Assembly (NCBI GenBank): GCA_016928455.1
Contig: JAFGKP010000001.1
Coordinates: 1-11,606, forward strand
Reading direction: 5' to 3'
From: Methanomicrobia archaeon
Lineage (GTDB): Archaea; Halobacteriota; Syntropharchaeia; Alkanophagales; Methanospirareceae
Length of the DNA stretch: 11,606 bases
Shown: positions 1-6,334 of the stretch, piece by piece
Position numbering within the stretch: position 1 is the stretch's first letter
Layout: every line of letters starts with the position of its first letter
The notes under the pieces: model-generated
Databases searched by the model: none
What the model was told of the DNA's origin: nothing
What the model saw: only the letters and a program-made list of their open reading frames with translations
Program-made: the position numbers and the translations under genes

Positions 1-566
1 ACCTCATGATGGCTGTATTCCACCTCGATCCCCATCGCTTCCAGGGTCAAGATCGTATCCCGCCGGAGGTCGCTGCCCGCGTCCAGCGTGGTCAGATCGA
101 AATATCCGCCGTGATCCAGCACTTCCGTGTTGCCATTTTGCTTGAAGTAGAAATACTCCAGCTCCGGCCCCAGATAGAAGGTTAATCCCTTCTGCTTCAA
201 CTGCTCCAGGTTCCTTTTCAACGCGTACCGCGGATCGCCCGCATAGGGACTGCCATCCGGTTGCAGGATATCGCAGAACATCCGTGCCACGGCATGCTCC
301 TTCGGCCGCCACGGTACCATCTGAAAGGTAGTGGGATCAGGTTTAGCCAGCATATCGCTCTCATCAATCCGCGCAAATCCCTGTATCGAAGACCCATCAA
401 ATCCCATCCCCTCGTCAAATGCGCCTTCCAATTCCCGCGGTGTGATGGCGAAGCTCTTCAACTGACCCAAGATGTCCGTAAACCACAGGCGTACGAACTT
501 TATCCCTCCTTTCGCAAGCGCTTCAAATACATCATCCTTTGTCTTTACGTTACCTTCTTTTCCCAT
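1..566 (-). CDS. glnA: Glutamine synthetase type I, N-terminal part (cut by left edge)
   Basis: Catalyses ATP-dependent formation of glutamine from glutamate and ammonia in the cytoplasm. Reading down from ATG at 566 gives 188 open codons with no stop before the window edge. Type I family enzymes are usually about 440-470 residues, so roughly the first 40 percent is present. Visible signatures are FDGSSIQGF near residues 56-64 (the conserved loop of the beta-grasp domain), GPELEYF at 133-139 with metal/glutamate-binding acidic residues, and EYSHHE at the edge, matching the conserved stretch that enters the catalytic barrel. The FDGSSIQGF form resembles the GSI-alpha branch of archaea and Firmicutes; the C-terminal region where adenylylated enzymes carry their tyrosine is not in view. 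The start is supported by GAGGTG at 576-581, 9 bases upstream. It is transcribed divergently from the regulator at 842. The identification is very secure. Confidence 0.96.
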   Translation of the reverse strand, partial: MGKEGNVKTKDDVFEALAKGGIKFVRLWFTDILGQLKSFAITPRELEGAFDEGMGFDGSSIQGFARIDESDMLAKPDPTTFQMVPWRPKEHAVARMFCDILQPDGSPYAGDPRYALKRNLEQLKQKGLTFYLGPELEYFYFKQNGNTEVLDHGGYFDLTTLDAGSDLRRDTILTLEAMGIEVEYSHHE

Positions 567-575
567 CTTATAGTA

Positions 576-581
576 CACCTC
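576..581 (-). promoter_or_regulatory. Ribosome binding site of glnA
   Basis: GAGGTG on the minus strand, 9 bases ahead of the ATG at 566. It matches the archaeal anti-Shine-Dalgarno core and fixes the glnA start. Confidence 0.7.
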
Positions 582-632
582 TAAAATACTATTCGGACTA
601 CCCTCTTTTTATCCTATTTGAGAACCAAGCAC

Positions 633-655
633 AACAATTATGAACTAATATGAAT
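633..655 (+). repeat. Direct repeat copy 1 with tandem TATGAA sites
   Basis: Aligns without gaps to 728-750 with 20 of 23 identical bases. It contains TATGAA at 639-644 and again at 649-654, so the hexamers sit exactly 10 bases apart, on the same face of the helix. The arrangement resembles a site bound by a tandem dimer. It lies nearer to glnA than copy 2. Confidence 0.65.
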
Positions 656-668
656 ATTGGTTACTCCC

Positions 669-680
669 AGTAGATCTACT
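669..680. repeat. 12-bp perfect palindrome AGTAGATCTACT
   Basis: Self-complementary over all 12 bases, lying between the two copies of the 23-bp repeat. It may be an operator for glnA or for the divergent regulator. No known consensus is recognised. Confidence 0.4.
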
Positions 681-722
681 ATCTTATAATTAATCTAAAA
701 TAGTAAAGCTAATTGAGTGGTC

Positions 723-739
723 TTCATAACAGTTATGAA
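723..739. repeat. 17-bp perfect palindrome TTCATAAC-A-GTTATGAA
   Basis: Eight-base arms (723-730 and 732-739) around a single A. It is a strong candidate operator, sitting about 65 bases upstream of the plus-strand TATA box and overlapping repeat copy 2. The bound protein is unknown. The RHH protein encoded at 842 is the nearest candidate, since RHH dimers bind short palindromes or tandem sites, but that is inference. Confidence 0.55.
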
Positions 740-750
740 ATTATATGAAT
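728..750 (+). repeat. Direct repeat copy 2 with tandem TATGAA sites
   Basis: Second copy of the element at 633-655, starting 95 bases after copy 1, with TATGAA at 734-739 and 744-749. Its left end overlaps a perfect inverted repeat (723-739), so this copy has three hexamers: TTCATA at 723-728 in inverted orientation and two direct TATGAA. Confidence 0.65.
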
Positions 751-802
751 GGGTATGTTTCTTAATTGCAATTGTCAACTAATAGGTCTGCTCAGTAATA
801 AC

Positions 803-812
803 TATTTAAATA
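803..812 (+). promoter_or_regulatory. Archaeal TATA box for the RHH regulator
   Basis: TATTTAAATA is centred about 34 bases ahead of the ATG at 842. With the usual archaeal spacing of about 25-27 bases from TATA centre to transcription start, the transcript would begin near 833, leaving a leader of only about 8 bases. This agrees with the absence of a Shine-Dalgarno before 842. Confidence 0.6.
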
Positions 813-841
813 CTATGAGCGAGATATAGACAAATAAGACC

Positions 842-1390
842 ATGCCAGCGCCAGAAAGAATCACGGTAGCTATGGATGAAGATACCTTCAAGATGTTTAA
901 GAAGATGCAGGCGGAGCTGGGTATCTCGCAGAGCGAGCTCGTCCGCGAGGCGTTGCGGTTTTATGGCAAGCATCGCACGCTCTTCGAATCGATTGAGGAT
1001 CGGAAAGTGTACACGCACGCGGAGATGTTACGGCTGGGCGAGCATGTTATTATGGATATCGACCACTGGCTGCTCTTCTTGAAGTTTGTGGACACGCATC
1101 CCGATAAGGAGCAGTTCTGGGAATTGAACAAGACGATCAGTGCAGCGCATGCGGAGCAGTTCAAGCACCAGTACTTCCGGGTCGAGGCGGTGCTCAAGCG
1201 CCTGGAGGCCTGCAACTTCTTTGCCCTTACACCGGTCTCGAAGAACGAGTATACGCTCGTCTTGAGTTCGGACATCCTCAAACACTTTGTGAAGACGATG
1301 CTGGAGGAGACCCTGACGGGCATGGGCTTCCGAGTGGAGCTGAAAGAGGATTTGGCAAAGTTGCGCTTGAAAGTCTTGGGCGAGGGATAG
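842..1390 (+). CDS. Ribbon-helix-helix (CopG/MetJ-like) regulator with an unrecognised C-terminal domain
   Basis: A 182-residue protein. Residues about 5-11 (ERITVAM) look like the DNA-contacting beta strand, and residues 13-46 form the two helices of a ribbon-helix-helix fold, including GISQSELVREALRFY. The remaining ~135 residues are not the ACT-like nickel domain of NikR, whose His/Cys nickel ligands are absent. They look mixed alpha/beta, with a helical part around HAEQFKHQYFR and a beta-rich end near FFALTPVSKNEYTLVLSS. I do not recognise this domain. The gene is preceded by a TATA box with almost no leader, ends 14 bases before guaA and is probably co-transcribed with it. Palindromes just upstream suggest autoregulation, possibly also control of the divergent glnA. 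DNA binding is well supported; target and effector are unknown. Confidence 0.82.
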   Translation: MPAPERITVAMDEDTFKMFKKMQAELGISQSELVREALRFYGKHRTLFESIEDRKVYTHAEMLRLGEHVIMDIDHWLLFLKFVDTHPDKEQFWELNKTISAAHAEQFKHQYFRVEAVLKRLEACNFFALTPVSKNEYTLVLSSDILKHFVKTMLEETLTGMGFRVELKEDLAKLRLKVLGEG

Positions 1391-1404
1391 ATAGAAGAAA
1401 TAAC

Positions 1405-3012
1405 GTGGATTCAGAGATGCGAGCGATGCAGGAAGAGCGGTCCGAGCGGGAGAAGGACAAGGTGGTAGTGCTGGATTTTGGCGGGCAGTACAGCCACCTG
1501 ATCGTGCGACGGTGCCGGGAATTAGGCGTTTATACTGAACTGGTGCCCTATGACGTCTCTATTACGGAGCTTGAGCGCGGCGTTCAGCGGAACAGAGGAG
1601 CAAGCAAGATCCGCGGGATCATACTCTCCGGGAGCCCGTTCGGCGTTCATGAGCCTGATAGTCCTCGCTGCAGTACCCGAATCGTGGATCTTGGCGTGCC
1701 ATTGCTGGGGATCTGTTATGGTGCGCAGCTGCTCGCAGCTATGCTGGGCGGCGTGGTAACCACGGGCGGTAAGGGCGAATTCGGGCGCTCAGAGCTCATG
1801 TTTACCGACTCCGCACTCTTTGAGGGCGTGAGTGAGGCCGGCACAACTCCTGTCTGGATGTCGCATGGTGACGTGATCGAGCGATTCGAGGGCGCGGAGA
1901 TACTGGGCTCGGCGGCAAACGCGCCCGTTGCGGCCTTTCAAATACACGAGCGGATCTATGGGGTGCAGTTCCATCCTGAGGTGCACCACACGGAAATGGG
2001 TGATAGAATCCTCTGGAATTTCCTGTATTCCATTTGCGACTGCGAACGGAACTGGTCGATCGCCGCCTTCGTTGCAGAGGCGATCACCAAAATTCGTGAT
2101 GCGGTGGGTCTCGACGGGAAAGTACTTTGTGGGCTCAGCGGTGGCATTGACTCCTCTACCACCGCTGTTCTCGTTAATAAGGCCATCGGGGATCGATTGA
2201 CCTGCATCTTTGTGGATAACGGTCTGCTGCGGGAAGCTGAGCGGGAGGAGGTCGAGAACACGTTCAGGAAGAGCTTCAAGATGAACCTGCTAGTGGTGGA
2301 CGCGAAGTCCCGATTTCTGGAGGCGCTCAAGGGCGTGAAGGATGCGGAGGCGAAGCGCAAGGTGATCGGGGAGCTTTTCATCATTATCTTCGAGGAAGCG
2401 GCGCAGAAGCTGGGCAATGTCGCGTTTCTCGCGCAGGGCACGATCTATCCCGATCGGATCGAGAGTGCGAAGGCGGGCTCAGCTAAGTCCTCGCGCATCA
2501 AATCGCATCATAACGTCGGTGCACTGCCCGAGCGTTTAGGGTTCACCCTGATCGAGCCGATCGACGAGCTGTATAAGGATGAGGTGCGGGAAGTGGCGAA
2601 GGATCTCGGCATTCCAGCTCAGATACGCAATCAGCACCCCTTCCCTGGTCCTGGTCTGGCGGCCCGGATCATGGGTGAGGTGACGGAGGAGAAGCTGCGG
2701 ATCTGCCGTGCTGCCTCACGGATTGTGGAAGATGAGTTAAAACGCAGCGGCTGGTACGAGAAGGTCTGGCAGGCATTTGCAACCGTTGGTGACGACCTCG
2801 CAACGGGCGTACTTGGCGATGCGCGTAAGGAAGGCCGGCTGGTAACGATCCGTGTGGTGGAGTCGAAGGAGGCAATGACGGCTGATTTCGTGAAACTGCC
2901 CTATGAGCTGCTGGAACGTATGAGTAACCGGATCACGAACGAGGTCAAGGGCGTGACCTGGGTGACCTATGCGATCTCATCGAAACCGCCCGCAACGATC
3001 GAGCCATGTTAG
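1405..3012 (+). CDS. guaA: GMP synthetase (glutamine-hydrolysing), fused single chain
   Basis: Converts XMP, ATP and glutamine to GMP. The 535 residues hold the class I glutaminase domain with nucleophile C104 in GICYG and H190/E192 in QFHPE, then the ATP pyrophosphatase domain with PP-loop SGGIDSS at 245-251, then the XMP-binding dimerisation domain from about residue 410 (HPFPGPG through KPPATIE). Many archaea split this enzyme into two subunits; here it is one chain, as in bacteria. The GTG at 1405 is the longest start; ATG at 1417 and 1426 are alternatives, with a weak GTGGA ahead of 1417 and no strong site for any. The last residues are EPC rather than the usual EWE, because the end of the gene overlaps the dapL start. 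Function is secure. Confidence 0.96.
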   Translation: MDSEMRAMQEERSEREKDKVVVLDFGGQYSHLIVRRCRELGVYTELVPYDVSITELERGVQRNRGASKIRGIILSGSPFGVHEPDSPRCSTRIVDLGVPLLGICYGAQLLAAMLGGVVTTGGKGEFGRSELMFTDSALFEGVSEAGTTPVWMSHGDVIERFEGAEILGSAANAPVAAFQIHERIYGVQFHPEVHHTEMGDRILWNFLYSICDCERNWSIAAFVAEAITKIRDAVGLDGKVLCGLSGGIDSSTTAVLVNKAIGDRLTCIFVDNGLLREAEREEVENTFRKSFKMNLLVVDAKSRFLEALKGVKDAEAKRKVIGELFIIIFEEAAQKLGNVAFLAQGTIYPDRIESAKAGSAKSSRIKSHHNVGALPERLGFTLIEPIDELYKDEVREVAKDLGIPAQIRNQHPFPGPGLAARIMGEVTEEKLRICRAASRIVEDELKRSGWYEKVWQAFATVGDDLATGVLGDARKEGRLVTIRVVESKEAMTADFVKLPYELLERMSNRITNEVKGVTWVTYAISSKPPATIEPC

Positions 3013-4199
3013 CTAAACGAGCGGTACAGTACGCAAAGGGTATACGAGCGCTCCCTCCTTATCTCTTCGCGGAGATCGATCTGAGGAAGGAGCGGGCGCG
3101 CAAAAAAGGTGTGGATATCATTGACGTGAGTATCGGCGATCCTGATTTGCCCACACCGCCGCACATCGTTGAGGCCCTGTACCATGCGGCGAAGGACCCT
3201 GAGAATCAGCGCTATCCCTCCTACGAAGGCATGCTCGCGTTCCGTGAGGCTGTCGCTGCGTGGTATCAGCGTACGAAACAGGTTACGGTCAGCCCAGAGG
3301 ACGAGGTATTGACCTTAATAGGGTCGAAGGAAGGTCTTGCGCACGCGGCATTCGCCTTTCTGGAGCCTGGTGATCACGCCCTTGTTCCCGATCCTGCGTA
3401 TCCCGTGTATCATAATGCGACGATCATGGCGAATGCGGTGCCTCATGCGGTTCCGTTACCTGAGGATCACGACTTTAAACCCGATTTTGATCGCCTGGAT
3501 AAGAACGTAGCGAGGCAAGCGAAGATCCTGTTCCTGAACTATCCCAATAACCCAACGGCAGCGATCGCAGACGAGGCATTCTTTAAGGCTGTTATCGATT
3601 TCGCACAGGATAATGAGCTCATCGTGCTCTTTGACAACCCCTATTCGGAGCTGATCTTTGACGGCTATGAATCACCGAGTTTTCTGGCGGTAAAGGGCGC
3701 GAAGGAGGTTGGTATCGAGTTCAATTCGCTCTCCAAGACTTATAACATGACCGGCTGGCGGATCGGCTACGCCGTGGGCAATGCCGATATCCTCAAGGGG
3801 ATACGGATGGTCAAGACGAACATCGATTCAGGCGCCTTTCAGGCAGTTCAGGAAGCGGGTATAGTGGCCTTATCAGGGCCACAGGACTGCGTCTCCCAGA
3901 ACGTTGCGATTTATCAAAGGCGGCGAGATATTCTGGTCGAAGGGCTGCGTGCCGCGGGCTTGGACGTGGAGAAACCACATGCCACGTTCTATCTCTGGGT
4001 TAAGGTTCCCCGAGGGTTTGAAACTGCCGCTTCGCCCTCCATCGAGTTCTCAATGATCCTTCTGGAACAAGCAGGGATCGTGGTGACCCCGGGAGTGGGA
4101 TTCGGGAAACACGGTGAAGGTTTCGTTCGGTTCACGTTCTGTAACAGCGGCGAGCGCCTGGCAGAGGCAGGTGCTCGGATCCAGAAGCTGAACTTTTAA
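3006..4199 (+). CDS. dapL: LL-diaminopimelate aminotransferase (PLP, class I/II fold)
   Basis: Probably makes LL-diaminopimelate directly from tetrahydrodipicolinate and glutamate, bypassing the succinyl or acetyl steps of lysine synthesis. The 397 residues show a class I aminotransferase: SIGDPDLPTP at 42-51, YPSYEG at 70-75, NYPNNPTA at 178-185, D210 and Y213 of the cofactor pocket, SLSKTYNMTGWRIGY with the Schiff-base lysine K244, and R375 in FVRFTF for the substrate carboxylate. The GDPDLPTP form resembles archaeal DapL-type enzymes. dapF about 1.2 kb downstream on the same strand supports the assignment. The start overlaps the end of guaA by 7 bases, suggesting translational coupling. 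A related aminotransferase acting on aspartate or another amino acid is the main alternative. Confidence 0.85.
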   Translation: MLAKRAVQYAKGIRALPPYLFAEIDLRKERARKKGVDIIDVSIGDPDLPTPPHIVEALYHAAKDPENQRYPSYEGMLAFREAVAAWYQRTKQVTVSPEDEVLTLIGSKEGLAHAAFAFLEPGDHALVPDPAYPVYHNATIMANAVPHAVPLPEDHDFKPDFDRLDKNVARQAKILFLNYPNNPTAAIADEAFFKAVIDFAQDNELIVLFDNPYSELIFDGYESPSFLAVKGAKEVGIEFNSLSKTYNMTGWRIGYAVGNADILKGIRMVKTNIDSGAFQAVQEAGIVALSGPQDCVSQNVAIYQRRRDILVEGLRAAGLDVEKPHATFYLWVKVPRGFETAASPSIEFSMILLEQAGIVVTPGVGFGKHGEGFVRFTFCNSGERLAEAGARIQKLNF

Positions 4200-4263
4200 C
4201 TATGTCGTTTGAGATGTATCTACATGATGGGTGCTCAGCATGAATAGCGCTTCATAAAACTGC
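4200..4263 (+). other. Short intergenic gap upstream of the SatD-family gene
   Basis: Contains an ATG at 4240 in frame with the SatD-family gene but separated from it by an in-frame TAA at 4255-4257. It also holds a small dyad ATGTA-TC-TACAT at 4214-4225. No convincing TATA box or Shine-Dalgarno is seen. Confidence 0.4.
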
Positions 4264-4947
4264 GTGATAACCGGTGATATAAAAGGTTCCAGAGCTTTTG
4301 ACCCTGAAGCGTGGCGCATAATTCAGCGCAAAATAAAAACAGCTTTAACGGAACTTAACAAAAGCTATAGTTCTGATCTACTGAGGGATTTTACTATAAC
4401 ACTTGATGATGAGGTCCAGGGTGTTTTACACAGTCCCGAGAAGAGTTATGACATTTTTGTTCGGTTACAGGACAGTATACCGGTCGAATTTAGATGTGGT
4501 ATCGGCATTGGTAAGATTGAGGTGGTCGCATCAGAAATCACAGAGATGCGGGGTGAATCATTTTTCAGATCGCGCGAGGCGCTTGAATCAACAAAAAATC
4601 GTGGATATCCAGTTATCGTGAAATCATCTGATGAGCAGAATAATGTAACGGACGAAGCCATAAATGCCATTTTAGGTCTTATTGCTACAATTCAAAGTAC
4701 ATGGACTGATAGACAAAGAGAAGTCGTAACACTTTGCAGAGTTCATGATGAGTATACCTACAGTGATATAGCAAGGGAACTGAATGTCAGTAAGCAGTCA
4801 ATTTCGCAAGTAGTGCGTGCGGCTCATTGGTCGGCGATACAGCAGGGCGAGCGAGCCATACGGCGGCTGTTGCAGGAACTCCCTGCTCATGTGCGCATAC
4901 GAGGCGCTGTTATAAGTAAAGTAGAAAAGCTTGACAATAGAACGTAA
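4264..4947 (+). CDS. SatD-family protein with C-terminal helix-turn-helix
   Basis: A 227-residue protein. The N-terminal ITGDIKGSR (residues 2-10) matches the start of the SatD family, which is named from the Streptococcus sat locus and has no settled biochemical role. LDDEVQGVL near residues 47-55 and FRCGIGIGKIE near 76-86 look like the paired strands of a cyclase/palm-like fold; that reading is mine. Residues about 150-200 (WTDRQREV, then YSDIARELNVSKQSISQVVRAA) form a clear sigma-region-4-like helix-turn-helix, so DNA binding is likely. The gene starts at GTG right at the first conserved strand, with an in-frame stop just upstream, so the N-terminus may be trimmed. It is visibly richer in A/T than its neighbours, a hint of separate origin. 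It is followed 20 bases later by its usual membrane partner type. Confidence 0.75.
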   Translation: MITGDIKGSRAFDPEAWRIIQRKIKTALTELNKSYSSDLLRDFTITLDDEVQGVLHSPEKSYDIFVRLQDSIPVEFRCGIGIGKIEVVASEITEMRGESFFRSREALESTKNRGYPVIVKSSDEQNNVTDEAINAILGLIATIQSTWTDRQREVVTLCRVHDEYTYSDIARELNVSKQSISQVVRAAHWSAIQQGERAIRRLLQELPAHVRIRGAVISKVEKLDNRT

Positions 4948-4967
4948 AGTATAATGGCCTGATAGAT

Positions 4968-5336
4968 ATGCTGTATGTGGCGATACCCTGGCACAGTATA
5001 GAACTACTAGCTCTGTATGCGTTCGCTTACGCATTTACGATTGTTGCCGGATGTTATGTCGTAGCTTTCATCTTGCGTAGATTTCCCGTAAGTGGCGAGG
5101 GCGGCATGAAGCACGCCGGTCTCGTCATCGGAATCCTCGAACGGATCTTTGTGCTCACCCGGGTTCTTTATGGACAATTTACCGCGATCATGCTGGTGTT
5201 GACTGCGAAATCGATCGCGCGATTCGAGGACGTGAAGAAGCGAGAATTCGCGGAGTATTATCTTATAGGAACATTTACAAGCATGCTTTGTGCTCTTTTT
5301 GTGGGATTAGCGACTGTTTGGTTCGTGGCACAGTGA
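4968..5336 (+). CDS. Small membrane protein resembling the C-terminal part of DUF3307
   Basis: A 122-residue protein with about three membrane segments: residues 9-37, about 50-75 (after a short KHAG turn) and 95-120. The stretch GILERIFVLTRVL, then AIMLVLTAKSIARFEDVKKREFAEYYLIGTFTSM, resembles the conserved C-terminal half of the DUF3307 membrane proteins commonly encoded next to SatD. The N-terminal half of the longer family members appears replaced by a single hydrophobic segment. The function of this family is unknown. It lies 20 bases after the SatD-family gene and ends only 7 bases before the first possible dapF start, so all three are probably co-transcribed. No strong Shine-Dalgarno precedes ATG 4968. 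The family match is from memory of the motif. Confidence 0.7.
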   Translation: MLYVAIPWHSIELLALYAFAYAFTIVAGCYVVAFILRRFPVSGEGGMKHAGLVIGILERIFVLTRVLYGQFTAIMLVLTAKSIARFEDVKKREFAEYYLIGTFTSMLCALFVGLATVWFVAQ

Positions 5337-5351
5337 TACGATAATGAGTAA

Positions 5352-5361
5352 GAGGGAAAGG
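5352..5361 (+). promoter_or_regulatory. Ribosome binding site deciding the dapF start
   Basis: GAGGGAAAGG, with GAGG ending 6 bases before ATG 5362. It lies inside the alternative longer reading frame that would begin at 5344, and so favours the shorter protein. Confidence 0.55.
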
Positions 5362-6207
5362 ATGACGCGAATAACCTTCACCAAGCTGCAGGGCAGCGGG
5401 AACGATTTCATTCTGATCGATGACCGTGCAGAGCGATACACTGATGCAGCGAAAGCGGCCTGTGCGCAAGCACTGTGCCAGCGTAAATTCTCGGTGGGTG
5501 CTGACGGTGTTTTATTCCTCTGTCTATCCACTACCGATGCGTTTGACCTGCGGATGCGTATCTTCAATCCTGATGGCTCGGAGGCGGAGATGTGCGGGAA
5601 CGGGATGCGGTGCTTCGCGAAATATGTCTTCGAGCACGGGATCGTACGCAGCAAGCGCATAAAGGTGGAGACTCTGGCGGGCTTGATCGTGCCCGAAGTT
5701 GAGGTTGATGATACCGGCTTTGTCAGCTCGATCCGCGTGTTTATGGGCACGCCGGTGTTTGAAAAGCTCGACGAGCCGTTCTTCGTGAACGCGGAAATTG
5801 GGTCGTTACGGTTGACGGCACTGAGTCTTGGCAACCCCCATGCAGTCGTTATTTTGGACTCGTTCGAAGGTGTTGACGTGAACACGGTGGGGAAGGCGAT
5901 CGAATCGCACCCGGCCTTTCTGCCGCAGAAGACAAATGTCGATTTCGTCGTGCGCCGTGAAGGACGTATAAAGGAACTAACCGTGAGGACCTTTGAGCGG
6001 GGTGTCGGCGAGACCTTAGCGTGCGGGACTGGCTCTACGGCTTCCGTTCTGACGCTCTATAAGCTCGGGTTGGTGCATAAGAACGAGCCCGTCACCGTTC
6101 ATACCTGGGGCGGGGATCTGGTCGTCGAGGTGAAGGCGGAAGGTGCGTATCTGCAGGGGCCTGCGGAAGAGGTGTATGAGGGTGTGGTTGCTATAACCTT
6201 CCCCTAG
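5362..6207 (+). CDS. dapF: Diaminopimelate epimerase
   Basis: Interconverts LL- and meso-diaminopimelate, the last step before diaminopimelate decarboxylase in lysine synthesis; it needs no cofactor and uses two cysteines. Numbered from the longer start (ATG 5344, 287 residues), both are present: C84 in EMCGNGMRC and C227 in ACGTGSTA. GSGNDF (17-22), FNPDGSEAEMCGN and GNPHAVV (163-169) complete the family pattern. I prefer the ATG at 5362 (281 residues) because GAGGGAAAGG lies directly ahead of it and the family normally begins a few residues before the KLQGSGNDF strand; the upstream ATG at 5344 has no such site. It pairs with dapL upstream as a two-enzyme route. Function is secure; the start is less so. 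Confidence 0.95.
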   Translation: MTRITFTKLQGSGNDFILIDDRAERYTDAAKAACAQALCQRKFSVGADGVLFLCLSTTDAFDLRMRIFNPDGSEAEMCGNGMRCFAKYVFEHGIVRSKRIKVETLAGLIVPEVEVDDTGFVSSIRVFMGTPVFEKLDEPFFVNAEIGSLRLTALSLGNPHAVVILDSFEGVDVNTVGKAIESHPAFLPQKTNVDFVVRREGRIKELTVRTFERGVGETLACGTGSTASVLTLYKLGLVHKNEPVTVHTWGGDLVVEVKAEGAYLQGPAEEVYEGVVAITFP

Positions 6208-6224
6208 ATTTACAATAGACGAAT

Positions 6225-6242
6225 GTCGCTTCTTTCTTAAAA
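6225..6242 (+). terminator. Possible T-rich terminator after dapF
   Basis: CGCTTCTTTCTTAAAA lies about 20 bases after the dapF stop. Archaeal termination often needs only a T-rich run; no strong hairpin is seen. It would separate the dap block from the copper ATPase. Confidence 0.3.
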
Positions 6243-6317
6243 TCGCTAGTTCAGGGATGCTTTCATCTCTCTTGTGAGCTATTTTTCTTATCAGACCAGC
6301 TGGCCGTAAGAAATGTC

Positions 6318-6325
6318 GGTGGATC
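6318..6325 (+). promoter_or_regulatory. Ribosome binding site of the copper ATPase
   Basis: GGTGGATC lies 9 bases before ATG 6335 and is close to the archaeal GGTGATC consensus. Confidence 0.55.
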
Positions 6326-6334
6326 AAAGATCAT

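Larger units (their letters stand above)
567..841. promoter_or_regulatory. AT-rich divergent control region between glnA and the RHH regulator
   Basis: This 275-base stretch has no gene I can support and is far richer in A/T than its flanks. It must hold the promoters for glnA (minus) and for the regulator/guaA block (plus). It is dense in dyad and direct repeats: two 23-bp near copies (633-655 and 728-750), a 17-bp palindrome (723-739), AGTAGATCTACT (669-680), AATTGCAATT (764-773) and an interrupted inverted repeat around the plus-strand TATA box (790-820). For glnA the promoter is less clear: T/A-rich minus-strand candidates lie near 681-692 and near 606-613. I looked for the methanogen nitrogen-repressor operator GGAA-N6-TTCC and did not find it. 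Confidence 0.7.

Noticed and set aside
4..312. A 102-codon minus-strand open frame at the left edge
   Set aside because: It is a shifted frame inside glnA; the adjacent minus frame gives a continuous, unmistakable glutamine synthetase.
567..841. Nitrogen-repressor (NrpR) operator GGAA-N6-TTCC upstream of glnA
   Set aside because: No such sequence is found in the gap on either strand.
567..841. CRISPR-like or mobile-element repeats from the two 23-bp copies
   Set aside because: Only two imperfect copies, 95 bases apart, with no regular spacers, no transposase and no flanking duplication. An operator pair is the simpler reading.
842..1390. Identification of the RHH protein as the nickel regulator NikR
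   Set aside because: Only the N-terminal DNA-binding part fits. The NikR nickel ligands and ACT domain are not seen, and the GTATGA-N16-TCATAC operator is absent upstream.
1956..2441. A 161-codon minus-strand open frame within guaA
   Set aside because: Antisense shadow; the plus-strand protein is fully conserved over this stretch, including the PP-loop.
4240..4263. Read-through of the stop upstream of the SatD-family gene by pyrrolysine
   Set aside because: The codon is TAA, not TAG, so pyrrolysine insertion does not apply.
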